In this document: one piece after another, positions 52,625-61,431 of the stretch
Numbering within the stretch: position 1 is the stretch's first letter
Layout: the number at the start of each line of letters is the position of its first letter
NCBI RefSeq assembly: GCF_024055895.1
Contig: NZ_JAMXLE010000002.1
Location: 450,928-514,927 of the forward strand
Reading direction: 5' to 3'
Source: Rhizobium sp. L1K21
GTDB taxonomy: Bacteria > Pseudomonadota > Alphaproteobacteria > Rhizobiales > Rhizobiaceae
Length of the DNA stretch: 64,000 bases
Program-made: the position numbers and the translations under genes
The notes under the pieces: model-generated
What the model saw: the letters and a program-made list of their open reading frames with translations, nothing else
The model's database searches: none
Told to the model about the DNA's origin: nothing

Positions 52625-54469
52625 ATGAAACTGGGCAGTTTCAAGCTGCGTCCGCACCATTGGGGAATGCTTGCAAGCATTTTGCTGTCGCTTGCGCTTT
52701 TCTCCTGGGCGCCATTTGGAATGAACACGCAACGCGAGCTTTTCTTCGACAGCCTGACACGCCTGGGACCAAAGCCGGCAACCGAGGCGATTGTCGTTGT
52801 CGATCTTGCAGGTTTCAAGGCAGACAAATGGAACCGGGCCGACCTAGCCGAGCTCGTTGAACAGATCGCATCAAAACAGCCTTCCGCGATGGTTTTCGAC
52901 CTTGTTTTCAGTTCCCGTTGCGGTGCGGATATGGTTGAAAACCGCACGCTTGCAGATGCTCTGGAAAAGGCACCCTCCATTCTCGGATTTCTGGTGGGTG
53001 GAGGCGAAAACGGGAAGCCGCGCCCGGCTCCACCCGTATTGACCGCGAGGCCGCTTGCGGTGCCGGATTTCTGGTTCCTCAGCGGGGTTGAAGCCCCTTG
53101 TCCGGTGTTCATGGATTCTGCAAGCGCGGCGGCTGCATCCTTTCTCGTTGGCGATGCGGATGCCAGGGTGCGTCGTATTCAGGCATTCTCCATTACCGCT
53201 GGAACAGCCTATCCCGCACTCAGCCTTGAGGCTGCACGGCGCATGCTCGGCGCGGGGTCGCCACCGATCATCGGCGGCCTTGATCTCTGGCTCAAGCTCG
53301 GCAAAAAGACGATCAGCCTGACGGAAGACGGTGGCATCCGCTTTGTCGCCTCCGACAGGGAGACGATTGCAAAGCGCACTGTCAGTGCCGCAGACATCAT
53401 GAAAAATGCTGTCGATACACAGCGTTTGGCAGAAAAGCTTGTCTTCATCGGCAGCAGCGCGCCAGTTTTCGGCGGTTTGCGGGAAAGCGCCACAATGCCC
53501 CTCGAACCCTCGGTACAAATCCACGCAGACGCGGCAATTTCGATTGCTGCCGGTTTTGTTCCGCTTCGCGATTATCGTTTTGCACGTTACGAAGCGCTTT
53601 ACCTCCTCTTTGCAGGTGTCTTTCTCGCATTCGCTGCGACGCGTCTACAACCTGCCTATCTGGCCGCTCTCGGTGTCGGACTGATCGTTTTTTCACTGGC
53701 CGCATCACTCGCCATCTATGCGACGACGGCCTATCTGACGGATGGTTTCTCGGTGAGCATTGCGCTCGGCCTTGTGCTTGCCATCACCACCTTTTTCCAG
53801 TTTGCTCATTCGCGTCGCACCGAGCGGCTGGCCCATCAGCGCTTTGGTCAGTATCTGCCGCAGTCGGTTGTCAGCCGCTATCTGGAGGGTGACGAACTCA
53901 GTGCGCAGGAGCGCCAGGTGACCGCGCTCTTTACCGATATTGAAGGGTTTTCGTCTTTGGCAAAGCGTATGCCACCGCAAGAGCTGGTTGGCCTGTTGGA
54001 CACCTACTTCTCGGAAGTGAATGCGCTGATCGCGGCAAGCGGAGGGATGATTGACAAGGTGGTGGGCGATGCGGTGCATGCGCTTTTCAATGCGCCAGAG
54101 GACTTGGACGCGCATGTCGATGCTGCCGTTGTGTGCGCCGGCAGAATTCGCAGGCTCACGGAAGAGATGCGCAAGCGTCCGCAATTTGCGGCTCATGCAT
54201 TTGGCCGCACGCGCATCGGTATCGAGACAGGTCTGGCGGTGATTGGCGAAGTGGGGGCGGGTGGCAAGCTGGACTATACCGCCCATGGCGACGCTATCAA
54301 TCTGGCCGCCCGCCTTCAGGAGGCCAACAAGTTCCTCGGTACATCGATTTGTGTCGGCCCCTCTGCAGCCCGGGAATGCAGCCTCAAACTGCGTGCGCTC
54401 GGCGAACACGACATACGCGGTTTCGGTCGCATGCAGCTTTTTGCACTCGACGAGACCGGCGCGCCCTGA
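52625..54469 (+). CDS. CHASE2-sensor adenylate cyclase (class III)
   Basis: A 614-residue membrane enzyme: N-terminal membrane segment, extracytoplasmic CHASE2 domain (about 40-310, with MVFDLVFSSRCG and VFIGSSAPVFGGLRES), three closely spaced membrane helices (about 320-395), then a class III cyclase domain (about 425-610). Both metal Asp residues are visible (LFTDIEGFSSLAKRM and DKVVGDAVHALF); the latter includes the Lys that selects ATP, and AHGDAINLAARLQEA supplies the Asn and Arg of the active site. It should make cAMP in response to an outside signal. It forms an operon with the Crp-like gene and faces a FecR-like gene. Confidence 0.92.
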   Translation: MKLGSFKLRPHHWGMLASILLSLALFSWAPFGMNTQRELFFDSLTRLGPKPATEAIVVVDLAGFKADKWNRADLAELVEQIASKQPSAMVFDLVFSSRCGADMVENRTLADALEKAPSILGFLVGGGENGKPRPAPPVLTARPLAVPDFWFLSGVEAPCPVFMDSASAAAASFLVGDADARVRRIQAFSITAGTAYPALSLEAARRMLGAGSPPIIGGLDLWLKLGKKTISLTEDGGIRFVASDRETIAKRTVSAADIMKNAVDTQRLAEKLVFIGSSAPVFGGLRESATMPLEPSVQIHADAAISIAAGFVPLRDYRFARYEALYLLFAGVFLAFAATRLQPAYLAALGVGLIVFSLAASLAIYATTAYLTDGFSVSIALGLVLAITTFFQFAHSRRTERLAHQRFGQYLPQSVVSRYLEGDELSAQERQVTALFTDIEGFSSLAKRMPPQELVGLLDTYFSEVNALIAASGGMIDKVVGDAVHALFNAPEDLDAHVDAAVVCAGRIRRLTEEMRKRPQFAAHAFGRTRIGIETGLAVIGEVGAGGKLDYTAHGDAINLAARLQEANKFLGTSICVGPSAARECSLKLRALGEHDIRGFGRMQLFALDETGAP

Positions 54470-54486
54470 TCACAGGCAGCGCACTC

Positions 54487-55188
54487 TTACTCAAGACCAA
54501 TGCTGGAATAGGCTTCTGCAATGCGGCTTTGTTCCCAATCCTGGGGAATGGAGGGCACGGCAAGCCTGGAAAGCTCTGCCATGGTGGCTTCTTTGCCGAG
54601 CGAACGCGGCGCAGATTCCGGTGGACGGATATCGAGACCCTGCCCCCTCAGAAGCCTGCGGGAAACACCGGCATTTGTAACCTCCACCTTACCATGCTCC
54701 ACAAATACCGAGAATGCGCCCCGATTAGGACCGGCAAAGAATTTCGTTCCGCGAACGCCGATCATGCCGAATGCGGTGCGAACCGACACATCGATCTTGG
54801 GCAAGCCTTCGGGTCGGTCAAAAATCATCTGACCGCTCGCCAGTTCGAGCACACCGCCCTGGCCGGCGATAAAACTGTCGATGAACAGAGAGGTTTGCGG
54901 CCCGAGAAGAATTCTGGTGTCTCCTCCGAGCTTCAGCTCTGCCGAGCTTTCCTCACCGGTTGAAACCAGATCACCGTCCAGCAAAGGGTTGCCGCTTTCG
55001 AGCCTTTGATGGCCGTCTCCTGCAGAACGGCTTAAAAGCCCGCGGACCTGGACCACAAAACCAAGGTCTCCGCTCGCCTCGGAAGAGCGGATCGACATCA
55101 ACACGGCGCTTGAAACCACGCCGCCAAGCAAGGCGCGTCGTGAAATCGCGTTTTTATCCGCCCGCTTTGAAAGACTTTGCATGTGCAT
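54487..55188 (-). CDS. FecR-domain secreted protein
   Basis: A 233-residue protein with a twin-arginine-like leader (ISRRALLGGVVSSAVLMSI) and a FecR domain (about 45-190): LESGNPLLDGDLVSTGEESSAELKL, ILLGPQTSLFIDSF, TAFGMIGVRGTKFFAGPN and VEHGKVEVTN. Stand-alone FecR-domain proteins without FecI are often found beside CHASE2 cyclases, and may present or form part of the envelope signal. It converges on the cyclase gene. ATG 55188 has AAGGGA upstream. Confidence 0.82.
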   Translation of the reverse strand: MHMQSLSKRADKNAISRRALLGGVVSSAVLMSIRSSEASGDLGFVVQVRGLLSRSAGDGHQRLESGNPLLDGDLVSTGEESSAELKLGGDTRILLGPQTSLFIDSFIAGQGGVLELASGQMIFDRPEGLPKIDVSVRTAFGMIGVRGTKFFAGPNRGAFSVFVEHGKVEVTNAGVSRRLLRGQGLDIRPPESAPRSLGKEATMAELSRLAVPSIPQDWEQSRIAEAYSSIGLE

Positions 55189-55298
55189 CTTTTATCCCTT
55201 CGCAGGAACTATATTCAAACCGCCTACTTGACTGCAATCATGTCACCGAAAATTGTCGCGGCATGTTCCGCGGGGAACAGTCCAACCATCCGTATTCC

Positions 55299-55323
55299 GG
55301 AACAAGCTCTCCCCTCACATGTT
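55299..55323 (+). promoter_or_regulatory. EcfG-type general stress promoter before ku
   Basis: GGAAC (55299-55303), a 17-base spacer and GTT (55321-55323) match the alphaproteobacterial EcfG/RpoE2 consensus exactly. It lies 135 bases before the ku start at 55458, with no gene between. A weaker GGAAC-N18-TT occurs at 55205-55229. Confidence 0.6.
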
Positions 55324-55457
55324 TAGACACCAGCCGCTCCACCGTAGAGCTTTTCTATTGTGGTTCTGTGAGCCGGGGACCGGGTTCGCCTGATCCATGG
55401 ATGTTAACGGCGGATGGTCGAACGGTGGTGGTGACCTATTGCGTTGAGGAGAACAGC

Positions 55458-56255
55458 ATGGCGTCGAGGACCTATTGGAAGGGTAACCTGAAGCTTTCGT
55501 TGGTGACAGCGAAGGTGTCGCTGACACCTGCCCGCACCAGCGGCAACCGCATTCGATTTCACATCCTCAACCGCGAGACCGGCAACCGGGTGGAAAGCCG
55601 TTACATGGACAGAGAGACCCACCGCCCGGTACCAGAGAAAAACCAGGTGCGCGGCTATCCGAAACCTGACAGCGACGACGACTTCGTGCTTTTGGAGGAC
55701 CACGAGCTCGATGCGGTCGCGTTGGAAAGTCGGCGCACGATCAATATCGAACAATTCGTGCCGTCAAACTCGATCGCCTGGATCTGGTATGACCGGCCAC
55801 ACTTTCTGAAGCCCGAGGACGAGCTGAGCCATGAAGCCTATGGCGTCATCCTGCAGGCCATGGCGCGGAAGAAGGTTGTTGGCATTGCACGGCTTGTGCT
55901 GCATGGCCATGAGCATGCCGTTCTTCTCGAACCGCAGGGAAAAGGCATTGTTTTGTGGACCTTACGCTATGGGAACACCGTGCGTGAGCCTGTGGCGCAG
56001 ATCGATCGCGACACGAAGACCGAGCGAAAGGCGCTTTCTGCTCTGGAAAGGGTGATATTGGAAAAGACAAGATCCTGGCAGCCCTCGATGGTCAAGGATC
56101 CGTTGCAAGCAAAAATCAAGAAGCTGCTGAGCGACAACACGAAAAAGATGCCGCCAAAAAAGGCGGCTCGGAAGGTGCCGAGCGCCAAACAGGGCAATGT
56201 CATCAATATTACCGAGGCGCTACGCCAAAGCCTTCGCGCCGACAAGAAGCGCTGA
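55458..56255 (+). CDS. ku: Ku protein (non-homologous end joining), first copy
   Basis: A 265-residue bacterial Ku: MASRTYWKGNLKLSLVTAKV, FHILNRETGNRVESRY, then VALESRRTINIEQFVPSNS and VVGIARLVLHGHEHAVLL in the beta-barrel core, with a Lys-rich C-terminus. Ku homodimers encircle DNA ends and recruit LigD. The ATG at 55458 has GAGGAG 7 bases upstream; the open frame continues leftward to 54960 but has no coding character there. Its stop abuts the ligD stop on the other strand. An EcfG-type promoter precedes it. Confidence 0.93.
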   Translation: MASRTYWKGNLKLSLVTAKVSLTPARTSGNRIRFHILNRETGNRVESRYMDRETHRPVPEKNQVRGYPKPDSDDDFVLLEDHELDAVALESRRTINIEQFVPSNSIAWIWYDRPHFLKPEDELSHEAYGVILQAMARKKVVGIARLVLHGHEHAVLLEPQGKGIVLWTLRYGNTVREPVAQIDRDTKTERKALSALERVILEKTRSWQPSMVKDPLQAKIKKLLSDNTKKMPPKKAARKVPSAKQGNVINITEALRQSLRADKKR

Positions 56256-58658
56256 TCATTTCGTAGGGAGAGGACGCGCGGAGGAGAAGAACGTCTCCCA
56301 CGGATCATTTCGCAGATTCATGAGCCGCGCCGGCGCATTTTCGACCGTGAAATAATCCGGCCCGATATCGGCCGACAGTTCCTCCCAGGCAAGCGGCATC
56401 GATACTGCGGCACCCGGACGCGCGCGGGTCGAGTAAGCCGCGATCGCGGTGTTTCCCCGTCCATTGCGCAAGTAATCAATGAAGATGCGGCCGTTGCGTT
56501 TGGCCTTGGTCGAAACCGCGACATAGAGGTCCGGCTCATCTTTCGCCATGTCGGTCGCCATCTTTTTCGAAAACGCTTTGACGCTGCTCCAGTTCGCCTT
56601 CGGCTTCAACGGCACCACCACATGCAGGCCCTTGCCGCCGGAGGTCTTGACGAAAGGAACAAGTCCGAGCGCCTCGAAACGCTGTTTCAGCACCTTGGCG
56701 GCTGCAATGACATCGCTCCACGGCACGTCCTCGCCGGGATCGAGATCCATGGTGATCATGTCGGGCTTTTCCCAGGCCTTTGTGTTTGCGCCCCAAGGAT
56801 GGATTTCCAAGACGCCGGACTGCACCAGCGCCATCATGCCGTCAAAATCCAGGATACGCAGCAGAGGCTTTCCACCGCGATCTTTCGGATCGGCCACCTT
56901 GTCAATATGCCGGTTTGCGCCGCGCCAGGTGTGCTTCTGGAAAAACCGCGGCCCTTCAATCCCCTCCGGACAGCGCAGAAGGGCGAGTGGTCGGTCAATG
57001 ACAAAGGGGGCCATGAAGCGCCAGACCTGTGCATAATAATCTGCCAAACCTTCCTTGGTCACGCCGGCACCGGGCCAGTAAAGTCGATCGGGATGGCTGA
57101 GCTTGACATTGCTTTGGGGAGCGGAGGGTTGGTCGGGCTGGGCATCTTCGCGACAAACCGCCTCCGCCGGCTTGTCCTCGCGAAGCCCCCGGAAAGAGGC
57201 GTGCCGCAAGTTGCCATCCGCCGACCACGCGCGAAATTCCACCTCGGCGACGAGTTGCGGTTCGACATAGACAAGGTCGCGGCGGGCATTGGCCGACAAA
57301 TTTTCGCTGAACGGGTTTTCCTCGCGTGACAAGGGTGCCAGGCGGTCGAAAAGGCGCTCGCTTGCCGCCCGCGTGAAGCCGGTGCCGACCCGTCCCACAT
57401 GACGGAGTTTACCGTTCTCGAAAATGCCGAGCGCCAGCGAGCCAATCGCCTGATCCGAGGTGGAGGAAGGCGCATAACCACCGATAACGAATTCCTGTCG
57501 ATGCGAGCATTTCGATTTCACCCACTGGCCTTTGCGCCCGGAGACATATCTGCTCTTGCCGTCCTTTGAGATCACCCCTTCAAGGCTCAGGCGGCAGGCA
57601 TGTTCCAGCACAAGGCCGCCGGCTTCATCAAAATGTTCGCTGTAGCGCACCGTTGGCTTGGCGGCCTTCAACAGCCCCTGCAGCTTCTCCTTACGGGCAA
57701 GAAGTGGAACGTTGCGCAGGTCGTGACCATCGAGATAGAGGAGATCGAAAGCGTAAAGGACGAAACGGTCGTCTCGCCCTTCGCTCAAATCCTGTTGCAG
57801 GGCTGAGAAATCGGATGCGCCGCTGGTGCCTTCAACCACAACCTCGCCGTCGATGATCAGTTGTCGGGCCGGAAGCGCCGCAAATGCCTTCTTCAGGGCC
57901 GAACCGAACTTGTCCGTCCAGTCATGCCCGCTGCGGGTCAACAACGCCACAACGCCGTCTTCCAATCGCGCCTGCAGGCGATAACCGTCAAACTTTATCT
58001 CATGGAGCCATTTCTCCCCCTTGGGCGGCTGTTTTTTCAAGACAGCGAGGCAAGGGTCAACAAAATCCGGCATTGATGCCACCTTTGCGCCAACGGGGAA
58101 ATCTGATCCGGCTTTGCGCTTTTTGTCCTTCTTGACGGATTCGGTGCGTTCCAGAATCCGGTCGCCACGGTCATGAACCGCATTTTCATCATCGCCCTTG
58201 ATCAAGAGCCAGTTTTCTCGCTTTTCCTCCGGCTTGCCCTTCATACGCACCAGGTGCCAGCGACCTTTCAGCTTCTCGCCGGACAGTTCGAAGTCGAGTT
58301 TGCCCTTTCGGTAGCCCTTGGCGGCGTCTCCGATGGGTCGCCATTCTCCCCTGTCCCAGAGAATAACCTTTCCCGCGCCGTATTCTCCCTTCGGTATTTC
58401 GCCCTCGAATTCCGCATAGGAGAGGGGATGGTCCTCCACGTGAACCGCCAGCCGCTTGTCCTCGGGGTCGAGGCTGGGTCCCTTGGTCACAGCCCAGCTT
58501 TTCAGGACACCGTCCATCTCGAGGCGAAAATCGTAATGCAGGCGGCGGGCATGATGCTTCTGCACGATGAACAGCGATCCCTTACCTTTGGCCTTTTCGC
58601 CCCGCGGTTCGGCTGTCCGGTCGAAACGGCGCTTGCTGTTATAGGTCTCCAGAGCCAT
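56256..58658 (-). CDS. ligD: DNA ligase D (phosphoesterase-ligase-polymerase)
   Basis: An 800-residue three-domain NHEJ enzyme. N-terminal 3'-phosphoesterase (about 20-160: FIVQKHHARRLHYDFRLEMD and EDHPLSYAEFEGEIPKGEYG, with the His/Asp metal site); ATP-dependent ligase (about 205-500: nucleotidyl Lys in LHEIKFDGYRLQAR, then LIIDGEVVV, then VISKDGKSRYVSGRKG and WVKSKC); C-terminal primase-like polymerase (about 520-790: DMITMDLDPGEDVPW with the metal Asp pair, TSGGKGLHVVVPL). It trims, fills and seals ends held by Ku. It lies 3 bases after the second ku gene and is co-transcribed with it. Confidence 0.97.
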   Translation of the reverse strand: MALETYNSKRRFDRTAEPRGEKAKGKGSLFIVQKHHARRLHYDFRLEMDGVLKSWAVTKGPSLDPEDKRLAVHVEDHPLSYAEFEGEIPKGEYGAGKVILWDRGEWRPIGDAAKGYRKGKLDFELSGEKLKGRWHLVRMKGKPEEKRENWLLIKGDDENAVHDRGDRILERTESVKKDKKRKAGSDFPVGAKVASMPDFVDPCLAVLKKQPPKGEKWLHEIKFDGYRLQARLEDGVVALLTRSGHDWTDKFGSALKKAFAALPARQLIIDGEVVVEGTSGASDFSALQQDLSEGRDDRFVLYAFDLLYLDGHDLRNVPLLARKEKLQGLLKAAKPTVRYSEHFDEAGGLVLEHACRLSLEGVISKDGKSRYVSGRKGQWVKSKCSHRQEFVIGGYAPSSTSDQAIGSLALGIFENGKLRHVGRVGTGFTRAASERLFDRLAPLSREENPFSENLSANARRDLVYVEPQLVAEVEFRAWSADGNLRHASFRGLREDKPAEAVCREDAQPDQPSAPQSNVKLSHPDRLYWPGAGVTKEGLADYYAQVWRFMAPFVIDRPLALLRCPEGIEGPRFFQKHTWRGANRHIDKVADPKDRGGKPLLRILDFDGMMALVQSGVLEIHPWGANTKAWEKPDMITMDLDPGEDVPWSDVIAAAKVLKQRFEALGLVPFVKTSGGKGLHVVVPLKPKANWSSVKAFSKKMATDMAKDEPDLYVAVSTKAKRNGRIFIDYLRNGRGNTAIAAYSTRARPGAAVSMPLAWEELSADIGPDYFTVENAPARLMNLRNDPWETFFSSARPLPTK

Positions 58659-58661
58659 GGA

Positions 58662-59498
58662 TCAGCCGGCCTTTCGTTGCTTTGATTTTGAGGAAGACCG
58701 CTTGCCACTTTTTCCCTGGGCACCCGCCGCCTTGGCGCTTTGCCGCAAAGCCTCGCGCAGGTCGGTCACATTATCGGCCTCCTTAAATTTGGCCGGCTTT
58801 AGCGGCTTGCCTTCAAGCTTGGCGCGGATGACAGCGGCAAGTGCGCTGTTATAGCGGTCCTCATAATCTGCTGGATCGAAAGTGCCCATTCGCGTGTCGA
58901 TGATATGACCGGCAAGATCCAGCATCTCGTCGTCATAATCTTCAGCCTTCAAGCTTGCGAACACACGTTTGGCAGAGCGCACCTCGTAATCGTAGTTGAG
59001 CGTGGTGGCAATGAGTGTGTCGTCGTGCGGCCGGATGAGCAGCGCCCGGTTGCGGCGAAACAGAACAGCTTCGGCAAAGGCTGCCGAGCTTTCTTTTTCG
59101 AGAGCCTGCGCAAACAGTCTGAAGGCGTCTTCAGCCTCCTCGTCTGTCGGTGCCAGATAATAGGGCTTGTCGAAATAGAGCTTGTCGATGTCGTCGCAGG
59201 TGATGAAGCTTCGAACGGAGATTACCTTGTCGCCCTCGGGCGCGAGCGCCTTCAACGCATCGGGTTCAACGGTAACATAATCACCATCCTCCGTCTCATG
59301 GCCACGGATCTGCTCGTCGCGATCAACCGGCTTGCCGGTCTCGCTGTCGACAAATTGACGCTCGACACGATTTCCGGTCTTGCGGTTGACGATATGGAAC
59401 GAGATCTTTTCTTCCGAAGACAGGGCTGAGTACAGGCCGACGGAAAACGAGAGCTTACCGAACGAGAGGCTTCCTTTCCAAACTGCGCGCCGTGCCAC
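58662..59498 (-). CDS. ku: Ku protein, second copy
   Basis: A 278-residue Ku: MARRAVWKGSLSFGKLSFSV, FHIVNRKTGNRVERQFVD, ISVRSFITCDDIDKLYFDKPYYL, RNRALLIRPHDDTLI, and a long Lys/Ser-rich C-terminal tail that in other Ku proteins binds DNA and LigD. It differs clearly from the first copy in length and in the core, so it is an old paralogue and not a recent duplicate. It starts with GTG at 59498 behind AAGGA, one base after the upstream gene's stop. Confidence 0.94.
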   Translation of the reverse strand: MARRAVWKGSLSFGKLSFSVGLYSALSSEEKISFHIVNRKTGNRVERQFVDSETGKPVDRDEQIRGHETEDGDYVTVEPDALKALAPEGDKVISVRSFITCDDIDKLYFDKPYYLAPTDEEAEDAFRLFAQALEKESSAAFAEAVLFRRNRALLIRPHDDTLIATTLNYDYEVRSAKRVFASLKAEDYDDEMLDLAGHIIDTRMGTFDPADYEDRYNSALAAVIRAKLEGKPLKPAKFKEADNVTDLREALRQSAKAAGAQGKSGKRSSSKSKQRKAG

Positions 59499-59499
59499 G

Positions 59500-59778
59500 T
59501 CACTTATCCTTCCCGTTTCTGTCTATCCGGGCAATCGGCGAACCGCGGTCCAGCAAGTGCTCGACCTCGACGACATCGTCATCGGTGATGACCGGAATCG
59601 GATCGGAAGCAATCGCAGTCAGCACCTCCTTGGAGAGCGCACCATTGCGGATGGCATCTTCGAGTGCGCCACGCGTTTCGCGCTCCGCTTTCAACTGGGC
59701 GTAAAGAGCCAGAATCAGCCGGTCGCGCGCGTCGAAAGACTTTTCCGCATCCCTTTCGCTTTGGAGTTCTTTCTTCAT
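59500..59778 (-). CDS. small hypothetical protein leading the ku-ligD operon
   Basis: A 92-residue, acidic, mostly helical protein (DRLILALYAQLKAERETRGA) with the end VVEVEHLLDRGSPIARIDR. No family recognised. Its stop lies one base before the GTG of ku, and the ku ribosome site is inside it, so translation is coupled and the protein is probably made. ATG 59778 has only a weak ribosome site. A loose GGAAC-N19-TT match at 59787-59812 would put its transcription start almost at the ATG. Confidence 0.6.
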   Translation of the reverse strand: MKKELQSERDAEKSFDARDRLILALYAQLKAERETRGALEDAIRNGALSKEVLTAIASDPIPVITDDDVVEVEHLLDRGSPIARIDRNGKDK

Positions 59779-59953
59779 GCCTGCATAAGCGATTGGAGGG
59801 TGAATTTGTTCCTGAACTGCTTTCTGCTGCGCGCGGCCGTTCGTTCCCTGGTCATTGAAGATATCTGACCTCTGGAACTTATCGTCTGCCGATCAGTTGA
59901 TCCCGAAACCAGCAAATCTTCCAACAGCAACTGACGGGATCGCGGGACATTTC

Positions 59954-60463
59954 ATGAAAACCGACCTTTTGATCAACGGAAATCGGCGAACACTCGACGC
60001 CGACAACCGCACCTCGCTGCTTGACGCCCTGCGCCATCATCTTGGCCTGACGGGAGCCAAAAAGGGCTGCGACCATGGCCAATGCGGCGCCTGCACAGTG
60101 CTGATCAATGGCCGCCGCATCAATGCCTGTCTGACCCTCGCATGCATGCATGATGGCGACGAGATCACCACGATTGAGGGGCTTGGGAGCGCCGAGGCGC
60201 TTTCGCCCATGCAGCGCGCCTTTGTCAACCATGACGGCTTTCAGTGCGGCTATTGCACGCCGGGTCAGATCTGTTCGGCCACTGCGATGCTGGAGGAGAT
60301 CGAAGCGGGATGGCCAAGCCACGTCACAGCCGACATGACAGCTAAGCCTTCGCTGGACGAACATGAAATCGGCGAACGCATGAGCGGCAATCTCTGTCGA
60401 TGCGCCGCCTATCCGAACATTGTCGATGCCATTCGCGATGCTGCATGGAGGGATCAAGAATGA
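59954..60463 (+). CDS. paoA: aldehyde oxidoreductase, [2Fe-2S] subunit (PaoA/YagT-like)
   Basis: A 169-residue two-cluster ferredoxin subunit of the xanthine dehydrogenase family. The plant-type cluster has [19 protein letters not shown] plus NACLTL; the second has [15 protein letters not shown] and [12 protein letters not shown]. It passes electrons from molybdenum to FAD. E. coli PaoA carries a long Tat leader and the complex is periplasmic; here the ATG at 59954 gives MKTDLLING directly, and even the full open frame (from 59855) lacks a twin-arginine, so this version is probably cytosolic. It overlaps the next gene by 4 bases. Confidence 0.92.
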   Translation: MKTDLLINGNRRTLDADNRTSLLDALRHHLGLTGAKKGCDHGQCGACTVLINGRRINACLTLACMHDGDEITTIEGLGSAEALSPMQRAFVNHDGFQCGYCTPGQICSATAMLEEIEAGWPSHVTADMTAKPSLDEHEIGERMSGNLCRCAAYPNIVDAIRDAAWRDQE

Positions 60464-61431
60464 AACCTTTTGCTTACGATCGTGCGACTCATCCATCAGA
60501 CATAGCGTTCGCAGATGCCGGCGCTGCAATCATCGCGGGCGGGACCAATCTCCTCGACCTGATGAAACTCGAAGTGATGACCCCGGATCGTCTCTTCGAC
60601 ATTAACCGGATGGACCTCAGTTCGATCCAGCAGACCGAAAACGGTGGGCTGAAAGTGGAGACGCTGGTGACGAATAGCGACCTCGCCGCCGACATGCGTG
60701 TTCGCCAGCACTGGCCAGTTCTGTCCAGGGCTCTGCTTGCCGGTGCAAGTGGCCAACTGCGAAACAAGGCGACGACGGGCGGCAATCTGCTGCAGCGAAC
60801 ACGGTGCCATTATTTCTATGACACCGCCATGCCTTGCAATAAGCGGGAGCCGGGATCGGGCTGCGGCGCCATGGGCGGCGTCAACCGGATCAACGCAGTG
60901 CTGGGAACCAGCGACAAATGCATTGCAACGCACCCGAGCGACATGGCGGTTGCCCTTCGCGCGCTCGGTGCGACAGTGGAGGTGCGGAAAAAAAGCGGCG
61001 CGGTGCAATCCCTGCCCTTGGGTACGCTCTACGTTCTGCCCGGCGACACACCCGAGCGTGAAACCGTTCTTGAAGCCGGTGACCTGATCACAGCAGTTTG
61101 CCTGCCGCCGCCCGTCAAGGGACGGCAGATTTATCGCAAGGTCCGCGACCGAGCCTCTTATGCGTTTGCACTTGTCTCTGTCGCCGCGGTTGTTGAGGTC
61201 GTGGATGGTAAGATCGCCCGCGCCGATCTTGCTTTTGGCGGCCTTGCACCGGTGCCATGGCGTGATGGCGCTGTCGAAGAGCTGCTCATTGGCAACGCAC
61301 CGTCGACGTCCCTTTTCGACGCGGCCGCCGATCAGCTGCTGAGGACTGCGAAAGGCCACGGCGGCAACGACTTCAAGATACCGCTTGCCCGGAGAACCCT
61401 GAAAGCTGTTCTGGAGGAGGCCACCCGATGA
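60460..61431 (+). CDS. paoB: aldehyde oxidoreductase, FAD subunit with extra Fe-S site (PaoB/YagS-like)
   Basis: A 323-residue FAD-binding subunit. The flavin site is [18 protein letters not shown] and the second motif [14 protein letters not shown]. It continues with [19 protein letters not shown] and [15 protein letters not shown]: four cysteines spaced as in E. coli PaoB, where they hold an additional [4Fe-4S] cluster that ordinary xanthine dehydrogenases lack. This places the operon in the Pao group. ATG 60460 overlaps paoA, and its end overlaps paoC by 4 bases. Confidence 0.92.
   Translation: MKPFAYDRATHPSDIAFADAGAAIIAGGTNLLDLMKLEVMTPDRLFDINRMDLSSIQQTENGGLKVETLVTNSDLAADMRVRQHWPVLSRALLAGASGQLRNKATTGGNLLQRTRCHYFYDTAMPCNKREPGSGCGAMGGVNRINAVLGTSDKCIATHPSDMAVALRALGATVEVRKKSGAVQSLPLGTLYVLPGDTPERETVLEAGDLITAVCLPPPVKGRQIYRKVRDRASYAFALVSVAAVVEVVDGKIARADLAFGGLAPVPWRDGAVEELLIGNAPSTSLFDAAADQLLRTAKGHGGNDFKIPLARRTLKAVLEEATR

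Noticed and set aside
54960..55457. Upstream extension of the first ku frame
   Set aside because: The frame is open but the product there has no Ku character and overlaps the FecR-like gene; the ATG at 55458 has a good ribosome site and the family's normal N-terminus.
59779..59953. Molybdenum-cofactor riboswitch upstream of paoA
   Set aside because: The 175-base leader shows no conserved paired architecture that I can recognise as a Moco RNA.
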